Below are positions 1 to 6,379 of a stretch of 11,832 nucleotides of DNA, piece by piece; the first letter of the stretch is position 1, and every line of letters begins with the position of its first letter. The translations under genes and the position numbers were made by a program. A model generated the notes under the pieces. That model did no database searches. It saw only the letters and a program-made list of their open reading frames with translations, and was not told the origin of the DNA. The stretch spans positions 1 through 11,832 of the forward strand of contig JADGAE010000032.1 of the NCBI GenBank assembly GCA_015232165.1, read 5' to 3'. Source of the DNA: Nitrospirota bacterium (GTDB lineage Bacteria; Nitrospirota; Thermodesulfovibrionia; Thermodesulfovibrionales; Magnetobacteriaceae).

Positions 1-10
1 CAGGGGTTTA

Positions 11-37
11 GGGGACGGAGTCCCCATTCTTTTCTTT
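11..37 (+). terminator. Possible rho-independent terminator or GC-rich palindrome
   Basis: A six-base-pair stem GGGGAC/GTCCCC with a GGA loop (11-25) is followed by a T-rich run (26-37). It could end transcription of a plus-strand gene lying left of the window. It also resembles the GC-rich palindromes in the other intergenic spacers here (2512-2533, 11790-11809), so it may be part of a dispersed repeat rather than a dedicated terminator. Confidence 0.35.
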
Positions 38-91
38 GACGCAGCAACCCATGATTTTCTTATGCACCCATTGCCTCATCTAAAAATATAC

Positions 92-129
92 TTTACTAAC
101 ACCTGTGAGGTAGGATACAATAATCCTAC
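92..129 (+). promoter_or_regulatory. Candidate promoter with overlapping palindrome, upstream of polysaccharide export gene
   Basis: TTTACT (92-97) and TACAAT (116-121) are separated by 18 bases and match four and five of six sigma-70 consensus positions. A seven-base inverted repeat, GTAGGAT (110-116) and ATCCTAC (123-129), brackets the -10 element, the geometry of a small operator. No regulator is visible. The 11-mer GTCAAAGGGAC follows at 136-146 and recurs inverted at 1249-1259. Confidence 0.35.
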
Positions 130-179
130 AGCATTGTCAAAGGGACACGTAAAGGAAAACGGCAAGGAGTTTGTTGAGA

Positions 180-959
180 TTGCATAAAGAAGCAGGCGCA
201 AAATGGTATAGACTGACGGCGATACTCTTGATTTTTATATTTGGTTGTGCCTCGGTGAAGTCAGAGACGGTGCCGAAGGGGCAACTTGTAGAGCTTATAA
301 GCGACGGTCAACAGGACAAAGACAACGAAGAGATATCACGGCTTGGCCCCGGTGACATCATTGCCATAAACGTCTACAGACATACCGACCTGTCTATGAG
401 TTCGATTACGTTGAGGCCGGATGGCGGGTTTTCCTTCCCCCTGGTTGGGCAGGTGTATGCAAAGGGACTCAGCACAAACGAGCTTGAAACAAAGATGAGA
501 GAGCTGCTCGGTCAATACGTCGTAAAGCCCGAGGTGATAGTAAACGCACAGAAGCTCAACAGCCACAAGATGTACGTCTTAGGCGAGGTTGCCCGCCCCG
601 GGGTGATACCCATAGATGATGACCTGACCCTCATAAAGGCAATCGCCCTCTCAGGCGGTGTCACGCATGATGCCAGGGACTCCGGCGTTGTGCTGCTAAG
701 GAGGGGTAAGATATATACCCTCAACTTTGCGGGTGTCCTTAAGGGGGACTCCGCCGAAAACGTCCGCCTGAGAAACGGCGACATCCTCTATGTGCCGTCA
801 TCGGGCCTGGCAGATACGACCAGGTTTCTATCCGGCATATCGAGTATCCTCGGTTTTATCATCGGCATAGAGAGTGGCATAATCCTTACCCCTCAGGTGG
901 GTGACGCCCTGCGTGGCAAGTCCGGTAACAGCTCCCCTATTGCCATTCCATCGAAGTAA
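180..959 (+). CDS. Polysaccharide export protein, Wza/SLBB family, outer-membrane lipoprotein
   Basis: Likely forms the outer-membrane exit channel for capsule or exopolysaccharide. Numbered from the TTG at 180 (259 aa), a short basic and hydrophobic leader ends in a lipobox-like IFGC with the acylated Cys at residue 23. A Poly_export domain follows at about 54-125 (LGPGDIIAINVYR, RPDGGFSFPLVGQV). One SLBB domain lies at about 129-207 (YVLGEVARPGVIP, LSGGVTHDARDSG, RNGDILYVP). A hydrophobic C-terminal helix at about 214-238 could correspond to the membrane-barrel helix of Wza. It is shorter than E. coli Wza (about 380 aa), as usual for single-SLBB relatives. The start is uncertain: no ATG is in frame, and TTG codons occur at 171, 174 and 180. 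The Shine-Dalgarno AAGGAG at 164-169 suits 180 (10-base gap) or 174 (4 bases), not 171. No Wzc kinase, polymerase or glycosyltransferase is beside it, so the polymer cannot be named. Confidence 0.88.
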   Translation: MHKEAGAKWYRLTAILLIFIFGCASVKSETVPKGQLVELISDGQQDKDNEEISRLGPGDIIAINVYRHTDLSMSSITLRPDGGFSFPLVGQVYAKGLSTNELETKMRELLGQYVVKPEVIVNAQKLNSHKMYVLGEVARPGVIPIDDDLTLIKAIALSGGVTHDARDSGVVLLRRGKIYTLNFAGVLKGDSAENVRLRNGDILYVPSSGLADTTRFLSGISSILGFIIGIESGIILTPQVGDALRGKSGNSSPIAIPSK

Positions 960-992
960 CTCTCCTTACGCACAGGGCACAAGAAGAGGGAA

Positions 993-1193
993 ATAAAGTG
1001 GCGTTTTGTGGCCGGGGCGGGTGCGACTTTCAGCCAGGGGCACTGAGCGGGGGGTTGCCAACCCCTTGCCAACCCCCCGTTGCGGGAAAATCGTGCCCCA
1101 ACCCCTCCGCCGCAAGGGGAGGGGCGAGACGCAATCTTGTCGCAGCAGGTCGCACCTGCCCCGGGCACGAATAAGTCCCCTTGACCACTTTAT
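993..1193. repeat. Nested inverted-repeat region in the 330-base noncoding spacer
   Basis: Between the export gene and the FHA pair there is no credible gene. Outer arms ATAAAGTGG (993-1001) and CCACTTTAT (1185-1193) are exact reverse complements. Inside them, 1012-1027 and 1149-1164 are 16-base arms with one mismatch. Further inside are a 9-bp stem (GGGGGGTTG 1049-1057, CAACCCCCC 1070-1078) and an interrupted hairpin at 1095-1125 (GCCCC..CCCCT / AGGGG..GGGGC). The layout resembles a decayed MITE-like element or a compound REP. Short ORFs on both strands here are products of the GC-rich palindromes. Confidence 0.6.
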
Positions 1194-1224
1194 ACGCATT
1201 TTTATTACCACTTGTTATCCACCA
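1177..1224 (+). repeat. Intergenic repeat, copy A
   Basis: The 31 bases at 1194-1224 recur exactly, inverted, at 11748-11778. The match extends to about 48 bases (1177-1224 against 11748-11796) with roughly one substitution and one indel. Within it TTGACC (1181-1186) and TATTAC (1203-1208) lie 16 bases apart, a promoter-like arrangement pointing at the FHA genes. It is read here in the direction of the downstream gene, as are the other two copies. Confidence 0.8.
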
Positions 1225-1254
1225 AAAATTTATGCACCCAGACAATTCGTCCCT

Positions 1255-1284
1255 TTGACCCTGTTGAACTCTAAATGGTACAAT
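1255..1284 (+). promoter_or_regulatory. Strong candidate promoter for the FHA gene pair
   Basis: TTGACC (1255-1260) is a five-of-six -35 match and TACAAT (1279-1284) a five-of-six -10 match, 18 bases apart. TG at 1276-1277 gives an extended -10. Predicted transcription start is about 1291-1293, right at the ATG codons 1293 and 1296. This rules against the ATG at 1275, which lies inside the promoter, and suggests leaderless translation. Confidence 0.65.
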
Positions 1285-1292
1285 ACCCTTTA

Positions 1293-1814
1293 ATGATGGA
1301 AAGTAAGTTACCAATTGTACTGATACTTATAGGCATAGCCGTTGTGGTGGGTATTGGGATAATAGTGTTCATAAGGAAGAGCAGACAACGGGCCAAAGCA
1401 GACGCTCTTGTACCCGGCACTGGTACAAGTGAGGATACTACGCTTACACCTCTGCCGGTTTTAAAATGCTTAAGCGGGGAATACGAGGGCGCTATAATCC
1501 CGGTGGATAAAGGGGTCACCATAGGCAGGGACCCGGCAAAAGCCTCCGTCGTGCTACACTCAATAGAGATATCACGCTCTCATATGAGCATTGTCTATCA
1601 AAGCGCCACGGATACGTTTGTTATTAGTGACCTTGACTCCAAAAATGGCGTCTATGTGGCCAGGGTAGGGGAGAAACAGTTCAGGAAGGTCAAGACTACG
1701 GAGCTGAAACAGGGGGATCGGTTTATTGTTGGTTTGAGGGTCGCCGAGTTTGAAGTAAAAAAACAGTTGATGGACGGTCGGATAGATGCCACTGGCGGAA
1801 TTGAAGACAATTAA
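1293..1814 (+). CDS. Membrane-anchored FHA-domain protein
   Basis: A phosphothreonine-binding FHA domain tethered to the inner membrane by one N-terminal helix (hydrophobic stretch KLPIVLILIGIAVVVGIGII just after the start), followed by a basic stop-transfer (RKSRQRAK) and a flexible linker rich in Gly, Thr and Ser. FHA motifs are intact: GRD, then SRSH, then DSKNG, corresponding to the Arg, Ser/His and Asn that bind pThr in this family. That places the FHA domain in the cytoplasm. The longest frame opens at ATG 1275, but a promoter overlaps that codon. ATG 1293 or 1296 is preferred (173 or 172 aa), with no Shine-Dalgarno visible. The next FHA gene begins 23 bases after this stop, so the two are probably cotranscribed. 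No Ser/Thr kinase or PP2C phosphatase is in the window, so the partner is unknown. Confidence 0.85.
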   Translation: MMESKLPIVLILIGIAVVVGIGIIVFIRKSRQRAKADALVPGTGTSEDTTLTPLPVLKCLSGEYEGAIIPVDKGVTIGRDPAKASVVLHSIEISRSHMSIVYQSATDTFVISDLDSKNGVYVARVGEKQFRKVKTTELKQGDRFIVGLRVAEFEVKKQLMDGRIDATGGIEDN

Positions 1815-1817
1815 CTC

Positions 1818-1824
1818 AGGAGGT
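1818..1824 (+). promoter_or_regulatory. Shine-Dalgarno with unusual spacing before second FHA gene
   Basis: AGGAGGT is a near-perfect Shine-Dalgarno but sits 13 bases before ATG 1838. An out-of-frame ATG lies immediately next to it at 1825, opening a six-codon reading frame that ends at 1845, overlapping the real start. The start at 1838 is supported by the zinc-ribbon residues that follow within six codons, so the long gap may be real and may lower or couple translation. Confidence 0.5.
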
Positions 1825-1837
1825 ATGTTTCAATATC

Positions 1838-2455
1838 ATGGTTAAGCTGGTAAAATGTGTTAATGGTCATTTCTATGACAAGGGCAAGACGCCTTCTTGT
1901 CCTGACTGTGAGATAGTAAAGGGTGTGTTGGAGCCAACGGCTTCGGTCTTTAGCATAGGGGGGACATCCGCAAGTACGTCAAGCGATTCGTTGTATGCCG
2001 AGGAGACAAGTGACAGTCCGTTACATTTGCCGCCATCAGACGATATCTTCCCCGAGGATGCCACCTTAAAGCAACATGTATTTAACCCCACTACGGGATG
2101 GCTGATCGTAATAGAAGGGGATTTCAGAGGACAGGACTACTGCCTGAAAACAGGCAAAAACGAAATCGGACGAAGCAAGGAAAATCATATCAGCATAGAG
2201 ACCGACAGGCTGATGTCACGTAAACATGCAAAACTGTACTATTACCCAAAGTTGAACAGCTTTTTCATAGAAAACCTCTCTCCCCAAGGCACCAAGGTCA
2301 ATGGAAAGACCATATCGGAGAAAACGAGACTCAAAGACATAGACGTTATAGAGATGGGCACTACAATTTTTCTGCTTAGAACCCTGTGTGATGAGGACTT
2401 TACATGGAAAGATTTCGGTGAAGACACTACCGGTGTGCAAAAACCAAGGAGCTAA
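1838..2455 (+). CDS. Zinc-ribbon plus FHA-domain protein
   Basis: A soluble 205-aa protein with two recognisable modules. The N-terminus holds a small zinc-ribbon-like motif, KCVNGHFYDKG then CPDC: Cys7, His11, Cys21 and Cys24 are plausible metal ligands. This NGHFYD/CPxC signature is familiar from other bacterial FHA proteins. A low-complexity acidic and Ser-rich linker covers about 35-80. The FHA domain spans about 87-182, with GRS (111-113), SRKH (127-130) and the SPQGTKVNG turn (148-156). The GR-S and SRKH motifs keep the pThr-contacting Arg112, Ser127 and His130; the usual Asn before Gly is replaced by Gln150, so the second specificity contact may differ. No membrane segment is seen. It follows the membrane FHA gene by 23 bases. 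The pair may bind phosphorylated clients of a Ser/Thr kinase encoded elsewhere; that role is inferred. Confidence 0.87.
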   Translation: MVKLVKCVNGHFYDKGKTPSCPDCEIVKGVLEPTASVFSIGGTSASTSSDSLYAEETSDSPLHLPPSDDIFPEDATLKQHVFNPTTGWLIVIEGDFRGQDYCLKTGKNEIGRSKENHISIETDRLMSRKHAKLYYYPKLNSFFIENLSPQGTKVNGKTISEKTRLKDIDVIEMGTTIFLLRTLCDEDFTWKDFGEDTTGVQKPRS

Positions 2456-2511
2456 TAAGCAAAAGAACATAAACATGTATAACACTATTTTACCCCTAAG
2501 AGAAGAAAGAA

Positions 2512-2587
2512 GGGAGGCGGCTCCGCCCCTCCCTCAGACCCACCCCGCAAGGGGGCCAGCCCCCTTGACCCCTTCCTGTTTGTTATC
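2512..2587 (+). repeat. Intergenic repeat, copy B, with GC-rich hairpins
   Basis: The spacer 2456-2656 has no gene. It holds an imperfect hairpin at 2512-2533 (GGGAGGCGG against CCGCCcCTCCC with one bulge) and a 9-bp-stem palindrome at 2548-2567. Bases 2547-2574 (28 nt) recur exactly, inverted, at 11783-11810. The TTGTTATC at 2580-2587 matches the next conserved part of copies A and C after a deletion of about 18 bases. Either hairpin could attenuate read-through from the FHA operon, but no T-run follows. Confidence 0.75.
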
Positions 2588-2656
2588 GCTACTTATGCTC
2601 GCTTACTTAAAAACAATTTGCCATTGTGCATTATGTCAGAGGGCATTGAGTCAAGC

Positions 2657-5158
2657 ATGAAAACCGACAAGACCGTATCTCCGCCAATGTCCTCGAAGGA
2701 GACACGTGCATCGGGTGGTCGGTGGCGTAAGCTCTCGGGATATCTAAGACCGCAGCTTAAGTACTCACGGTGGGTATTTTTGGTTGCACTGACGCTCTGC
2801 TGTTGTCTGTCTGCACTGGCGAGGTACCATCAATACCACCAATGGCAGAAGACACCGCAGATGTACTTCGTCGATGGCAAGCCAATGATGACCACAATGG
2901 ATGCCTTTCTGTGGCTGCGCTTTGCACGACAATACAAAACCGACTCCTATGACAACACCGGCCCCGATACCATGAGATTTTACCCGGTGGGGTACAGCAA
3001 ACCACCCTTTGTCTTACTGAGCTATCTGTCGGCAAAGCTCTCCGTCTTCTTTGATAACATAGAGGAAAATGCCACCCTGGTAATACCGATATTGGCAAGT
3101 CTGTTTATAATCCCCTTTTTTGTCTATTTCCTTGAGATAGGTTATCCAACTGTCGCCGTTGTTGGAAGCCTCGTTGGCACGTTTAACCATATCTACATGA
3201 CAAGAACCGCTATCGGACGCCTGGATACGGATAGCCTTAACATGTTTTTCTTCTTTCTGGTGTCATACTTTATACTGCTTACGTGTAAGGACAACAGGCA
3301 ACGCAATCTCTACCTGTATAGCGCCATTGCCGGTATCTCCATGTTTGCCTTTCATACGTGGTATCACCTCAAGATGCTTGCAGAGTTCTATTTGTTTGTA
3401 CTCGTTGTTTATCTCCTTGTCAACGGTATACATTGGAGAAAGATATTAAAAGTCGCGCTGATATTTGTAATCTTCTCCGCAGACGATGATGTCGTAAACA
3501 TCATGCGTGCGTTGTTGTCTGAATTGTCAAAGGGCGCTCCAGGCACACTCAGCGCCTACATTCCGTTTATATTTATCGTATCTCTGTACATATCCGAAAT
3601 CATCGAAATCATAGCCTCCTGGTCCATGGCGCTGTTTGATTATCTGTCAGCACATACCGAAAAAACCCTTAGATTCTCACTCACCGGCACAAACGCCACC
3701 TTCTGCGCACTCTACATTATCAGCATGATTATGCTTCAAAGGGTCGGCTTTAACATCACTGCCATATGCCTGTTGTTTGTGGTCTCTTGTCTCTATATTG
3801 AGAGATACGAGCGTTTTATGTTATTTAAGACGGCTGTGATATCTTCGTTTGTTATTGCCCTGCCAACCGTATTTTATTCAACAAAAGATATAATTATTCA
3901 CTCATACAACTCCTATTTTGTGTACTATATCAGGGAGATTCAGTATAACATCACCACCGGACTTATGGTCAAACAGAGTGTGTTTTCAACCGTTGATGAG
4001 ATGCAAAAGACACCCGTTGAGGTACTCATGTCGTTTATCTTTAAAACACCCGCCCTAACACTGACGGGTCTCTTCTTTTTTGCCATATTTGGTATCTCTC
4101 ACATAAAAAAACTAATCCCCTTGCTGCCAATCATTATAATGGGCCTGTTGACCTTCAGAGGCTCAAACCGATATGTCATGAACCTGGCACCCCTTGTTGG
4201 CATAGGATATGGTTACATGATAGTCATAATCATCAAGATAATCATGAATTCACTTAACACCAGGGATATCGTGAAGGAGCTGGCACTATACAGCTTTTCA
4301 TTTCTCTTTTTCCTCTCCGTGCTCAACCAAACGGCATACGCCTATGTGCCCCAGCCATCGGTGCCAACCGATATCTACAGACCTATGTATCATCTTAAGG
4401 ACAAGCTGCCTAAAGACTCCGTCATACTGACCTGGTGGGACCTGGGATATGCCATAGTGGATACAACAGGCTATGCCACATTTCATGATGGTGGTACCCA
4501 GAATACAAACACCACGAACTATATTGCCCGCGGCCTCACCTCCGAAAGTCAATACGAGTTGTACAACATCACTGGCATGCTCTGTGCCAAAGGTTCAACG
4601 GTCACCGAAGATATCATAAATAAAGACCTGGGGCTTAACTCTATCATCGACAACGTCAAGGTCGACGACGTCTACCTTATGTATACACAAGACATGATTG
4701 GAAAATTCCAGTCAATATACTATCTCAGAGGTGCCATCCCTCAGAAACATGCCAATCAGGACGACCCCATGCTGGCCATCTTATTATGTCAATCATTTAA
4801 TGCCGGTGTCTTATCCTGCAACGGTAACATCCTGGACCTAAACACGGGGCTCATAAACAATTCCAGTGGTCTTGCAAAGTCCGTTTTCATAGAAAGAGGC
4901 AAGGTGATTAAGCAGTACAACTACGAAAACAAATCCACTATCTTTCTGGAGTTGATTATACAAGACGGCAGTATATTAGCAGTCTATATGATGAAGGACG
5001 TCTTTTTTTATTCAAACCTCAATCAGATGTTTCTGCTGGGCAACTACGACGGTGCCATATACGAGGAGACGCTTAATGCCTTCCCTGCACTGAGGATATT
5101 CAAGCTAAGGCATCATCCCTTAGTGGGGGGCAGTGGCAGCCTCACACAGACGAAGTAG
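2657..5158 (+). CDS. STT3/PglB-type oligosaccharyltransferase
   Basis: A large polytopic inner-membrane protein expected to transfer a lipid-linked glycan to asparagine of periplasmic proteins. Numbered from ATG 2657 (833 aa): a cytoplasmic basic tail of about 37 residues, then about a dozen membrane helices to roughly 560, then a periplasmic C-terminal domain. Family signatures: an Asp in the first external loop (MTTMDAFLWLR, D82), the metal-binding D-x-D in GRLDTD (D190, D192), an acidic loop STVDEMQ (D447/E448) like the TIxE glutamate of PglB, and WWDLGY (593-598) followed by HDGGTQNTNTTNYIARGL. WWDLG is a variant of the canonical acceptor-sequon pocket WWDYG. The frame is open back to TTG 2618 with ATGs at 2633 and 2657; only 2657 has even a weak Shine-Dalgarno (GAG at 2648-2650), so the start is uncertain. 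The family call is firm, the N-glycosylation activity and sequon are inferred. No glycan-assembly (pgl) genes flank it, and its 3' end overlaps the convergent kinase gene. Confidence 0.85.
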   Translation: MKTDKTVSPPMSSKETRASGGRWRKLSGYLRPQLKYSRWVFLVALTLCCCLSALARYHQYHQWQKTPQMYFVDGKPMMTTMDAFLWLRFARQYKTDSYDNTGPDTMRFYPVGYSKPPFVLLSYLSAKLSVFFDNIEENATLVIPILASLFIIPFFVYFLEIGYPTVAVVGSLVGTFNHIYMTRTAIGRLDTDSLNMFFFFLVSYFILLTCKDNRQRNLYLYSAIAGISMFAFHTWYHLKMLAEFYLFVLVVYLLVNGIHWRKILKVALIFVIFSADDDVVNIMRALLSELSKGAPGTLSAYIPFIFIVSLYISEIIEIIASWSMALFDYLSAHTEKTLRFSLTGTNATFCALYIISMIMLQRVGFNITAICLLFVVSCLYIERYERFMLFKTAVISSFVIALPTVFYSTKDIIIHSYNSYFVYYIREIQYNITTGLMVKQSVFSTVDEMQKTPVEVLMSFIFKTPALTLTGLFFFAIFGISHIKKLIPLLPIIIMGLLTFRGSNRYVMNLAPLVGIGYGYMIVIIIKIIMNSLNTRDIVKELALYSFSFLFFLSVLNQTAYAYVPQPSVPTDIYRPMYHLKDKLPKDSVILTWWDLGYAIVDTTGYATFHDGGTQNTNTTNYIARGLTSESQYELYNITGMLCAKGSTVTEDIINKDLGLNSIIDNVKVDDVYLMYTQDMIGKFQSIYYLRGAIPQKHANQDDPMLAILLCQSFNAGVLSCNGNILDLNTGLINNSSGLAKSVFIERGKVIKQYNYENKSTIFLELIIQDGSILAVYMMKDVFFYSNLNQMFLLGNYDGAIYEETLNAFPALRIFKLRHHPLVGGSGSLTQTK

Positions 5159-6099
5159 CTATCCTGTCGATGCCTGATGCTCATATTTGCCCCGTACCTG
5201 TTTAGTATCTTGAGGGTGATCTCCTTTCCAAGACCGGCACCCTTGTACGCTGATGGTGCAATGTCGTTTCTGATGTATATGCATACGTGTTTCTTTACTA
5301 CACGCAGTCTTATGCCCACCGTCCTGACTGAGTACCTTATGGCGTTGTCCATGAGGTTGTACAGGATATCCTCCAGGTCGCTATATGCCATGACGGTAGT
5401 AGCCGCCCCATGCAGATCAAGCAGAAAGCTCCTTGAACTTAACTCCGGCTTGAAAAATAACGCAATCTCCTCAATGGCGTCTCCGACGTTGACAACCTCC
5501 TTGATGTTTACGTACCCGGTGGTGATCATCTTAAATATCCGTTTCATGTCTGCCTCTATCCGCGTGCACGTCTGATCGAGCCTCTGAACACAACCGCTAT
5601 CAGAAGGACTAACCTTTAGTATCTCCACGTTTACCTTTAGGGTTGACAGAAAATTGCCTATCTTGTGATTAAACGACAACAGCAGCAGATTCAAAAACCG
5701 TTCCTTGCCCTCTATATCCCTGACAAATCGCGCGACGCTCATATACGTAAACAGGACAAGAGACAGAAACAACGCACTCTCCAGTCCAAAGACAATAATG
5801 CCAAAGCCGTTCAATCTCTGTTGTATATATGCCTTCTTTATATAGTATGACCGTCCATCCTGCACCCGCTCAACGGCCACAAGGTCACTACGGTTGAGGG
5901 GGTGATCGCCGGCAACTATAAAATCCGGTTGGTGTCTCCTGCGGTCAGCCTCACTCAACCGTGCATAGGGAGTCACTGCATCTGCAATAACCTCAATCAT
6001 GCTGTTTTCAAAGTATGAGACTATCGCTATGTTAAAGACAAAGAACCAAAAAACACTGATCACTATAAAAAGTATTATGACCCTTGTACCTACATGCAT
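5113..6099 (-). CDS. Two-TM sensor histidine kinase (orphan)
   Basis: A 328-aa membrane sensor kinase. TM1 is about residues 7-29 and TM2 about 98-120, enclosing a small periplasmic domain (about 30-97) of no family I recognise. No HAMP domain is evident: TM2 passes almost directly into the DHp helix. The H-box is SFNHKIGNFLSTLKVN with phospho-acceptor His145, followed by Lys rather than the usual Glu or Asp. The N-box is DILYNLMDNAIRYS (N248, N252). The G1 box is reduced: only ND (278-279) precedes the second glycine box KGAGLGKEITLKIL, so the usual DxGxG is missing or replaced. ATP binding is likely but should not be assumed. No response regulator gene is adjacent. The ATG at 6099 has only a weak Shine-Dalgarno. 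Its last 46 bases overlap the 3' end of the convergent STT3 gene. Confidence 0.82.
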   Translation of the reverse strand: MHVGTRVIILFIVISVFWFFVFNIAIVSYFENSMIEVIADAVTPYARLSEADRRRHQPDFIVAGDHPLNRSDLVAVERVQDGRSYYIKKAYIQQRLNGFGIIVFGLESALFLSLVLFTYMSVARFVRDIEGKERFLNLLLLSFNHKIGNFLSTLKVNVEILKVSPSDSGCVQRLDQTCTRIEADMKRIFKMITTGYVNIKEVVNVGDAIEEIALFFKPELSSRSFLLDLHGAATTVMAYSDLEDILYNLMDNAIRYSVRTVGIRLRVVKKHVCIYIRNDIAPSAYKGAGLGKEITLKILNRYGANMSIRHRQDSYFVCVRLPLPPTKG

Positions 6100-6167
6100 C
6101 TATAGCTCAATCGTAGTTACCGTGTATCTTCTTTATCTTTCATGGTAGTCATACTTTTTAACGTTCT

Positions 6168-6256
6168 GGATTCCTGCTTGCGCAGGAATGACAATGCCCA
6201 TTACTGTCGCAGTAATGACAATGCCTCTTACTGTCATTCCCGCGAAAGCGGGAATC
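6168..6256. repeat. Triple-hairpin intergenic repeat (dRS3/REP-like) with 27-base tandem duplication
   Basis: Three perfect 8-bp hairpins lie in a row. They are ATTCCTGC/GCAGGAAT with loop TTGC (6170-6189), CATTACTG/CAGTAATG with loop TCG (6199-6217), and ATTCCCGC/GCGGGAAT with a GAAA tetraloop (6236-6255). The outer two are inverted copies of one motif, similar in form to the ATTCCC..GGGAAT repeats called dRS3 in Neisseria and to comparable intergenic palindromes in many genomes. Bases 6181-6207 and 6208-6234 are a tandem duplication with 24 of 27 identical. In the 256-base gap between leuB and the kinase it could act as a transcript end or stabiliser; no U-run makes it a classical terminator. 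Confidence 0.8.
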
Positions 6257-6301
6257 TATCTTCTGAAGGTATAAATGAAAACTTACCATGTTTTTTAAGA
6301 G

Positions 6302-6379
6302 GATACGTTACCACATAGTTTGCATATCTATAACGCAGCCACGTAATTGGCATATTTATAGAGTGGCCACATAATTGGC
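6302..6379 (-). repeat. Degenerate 28-base tandem repeat crossing the leuB stop codon
   Basis: Read on the minus strand, units start at 6379, 6351 and 6323, exactly 28 bases apart. Units 1 and 2 agree at 22 of 28 positions; unit 3 agrees with unit 2 at 13 of the first 19 and then diverges. Unit 1 encodes the end of leuB (ANYVATL-stop), unit 2 reads ANYVAAL-stop and unit 3 ANYVVTY. Units 1 and 2 both continue with ATAT after the stop. Most unit 1/2 differences are synonymous or keep a stop codon. Confidence 0.7.

Noticed and set aside
2..187. Frame open from the left edge, or from ATG 62 as a 41-codon ORF, ending over the start of the export gene
   Set aside because: No Shine-Dalgarno before ATG 62, it crosses the candidate promoter and the left-edge hairpin, and 61 open codons at an edge can easily arise by chance. 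A gene entering from the left cannot be fully excluded.
1275..1292. ATG 1275 as the FHA gene start
   Set aside because: It lies inside the extended -10 promoter and lacks a Shine-Dalgarno; ATG 1293 or 1296 begins directly before the membrane helix.
893..1314. Several 80-95 codon frames on both strands in the spacer after the export gene
   Set aside because: They run through GC-rich hairpins, giving Pro/Arg/Gly-rich translations, lack Shine-Dalgarno sites, and one overlaps a good promoter.
2388..2660. 90-codon plus-strand frame spanning the end of the second FHA gene and the repeat spacer
   Set aside because: It overlaps the FHA coding region, then translates the GC palindromes into Pro-rich sequence; no start signal or domain.
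6181..6379. Possible CRISPR array from the 27- and 28-base repeats
   Set aside because: Units are directly abutting with no spacers, only two or three degenerate copies, and no cas genes are present.
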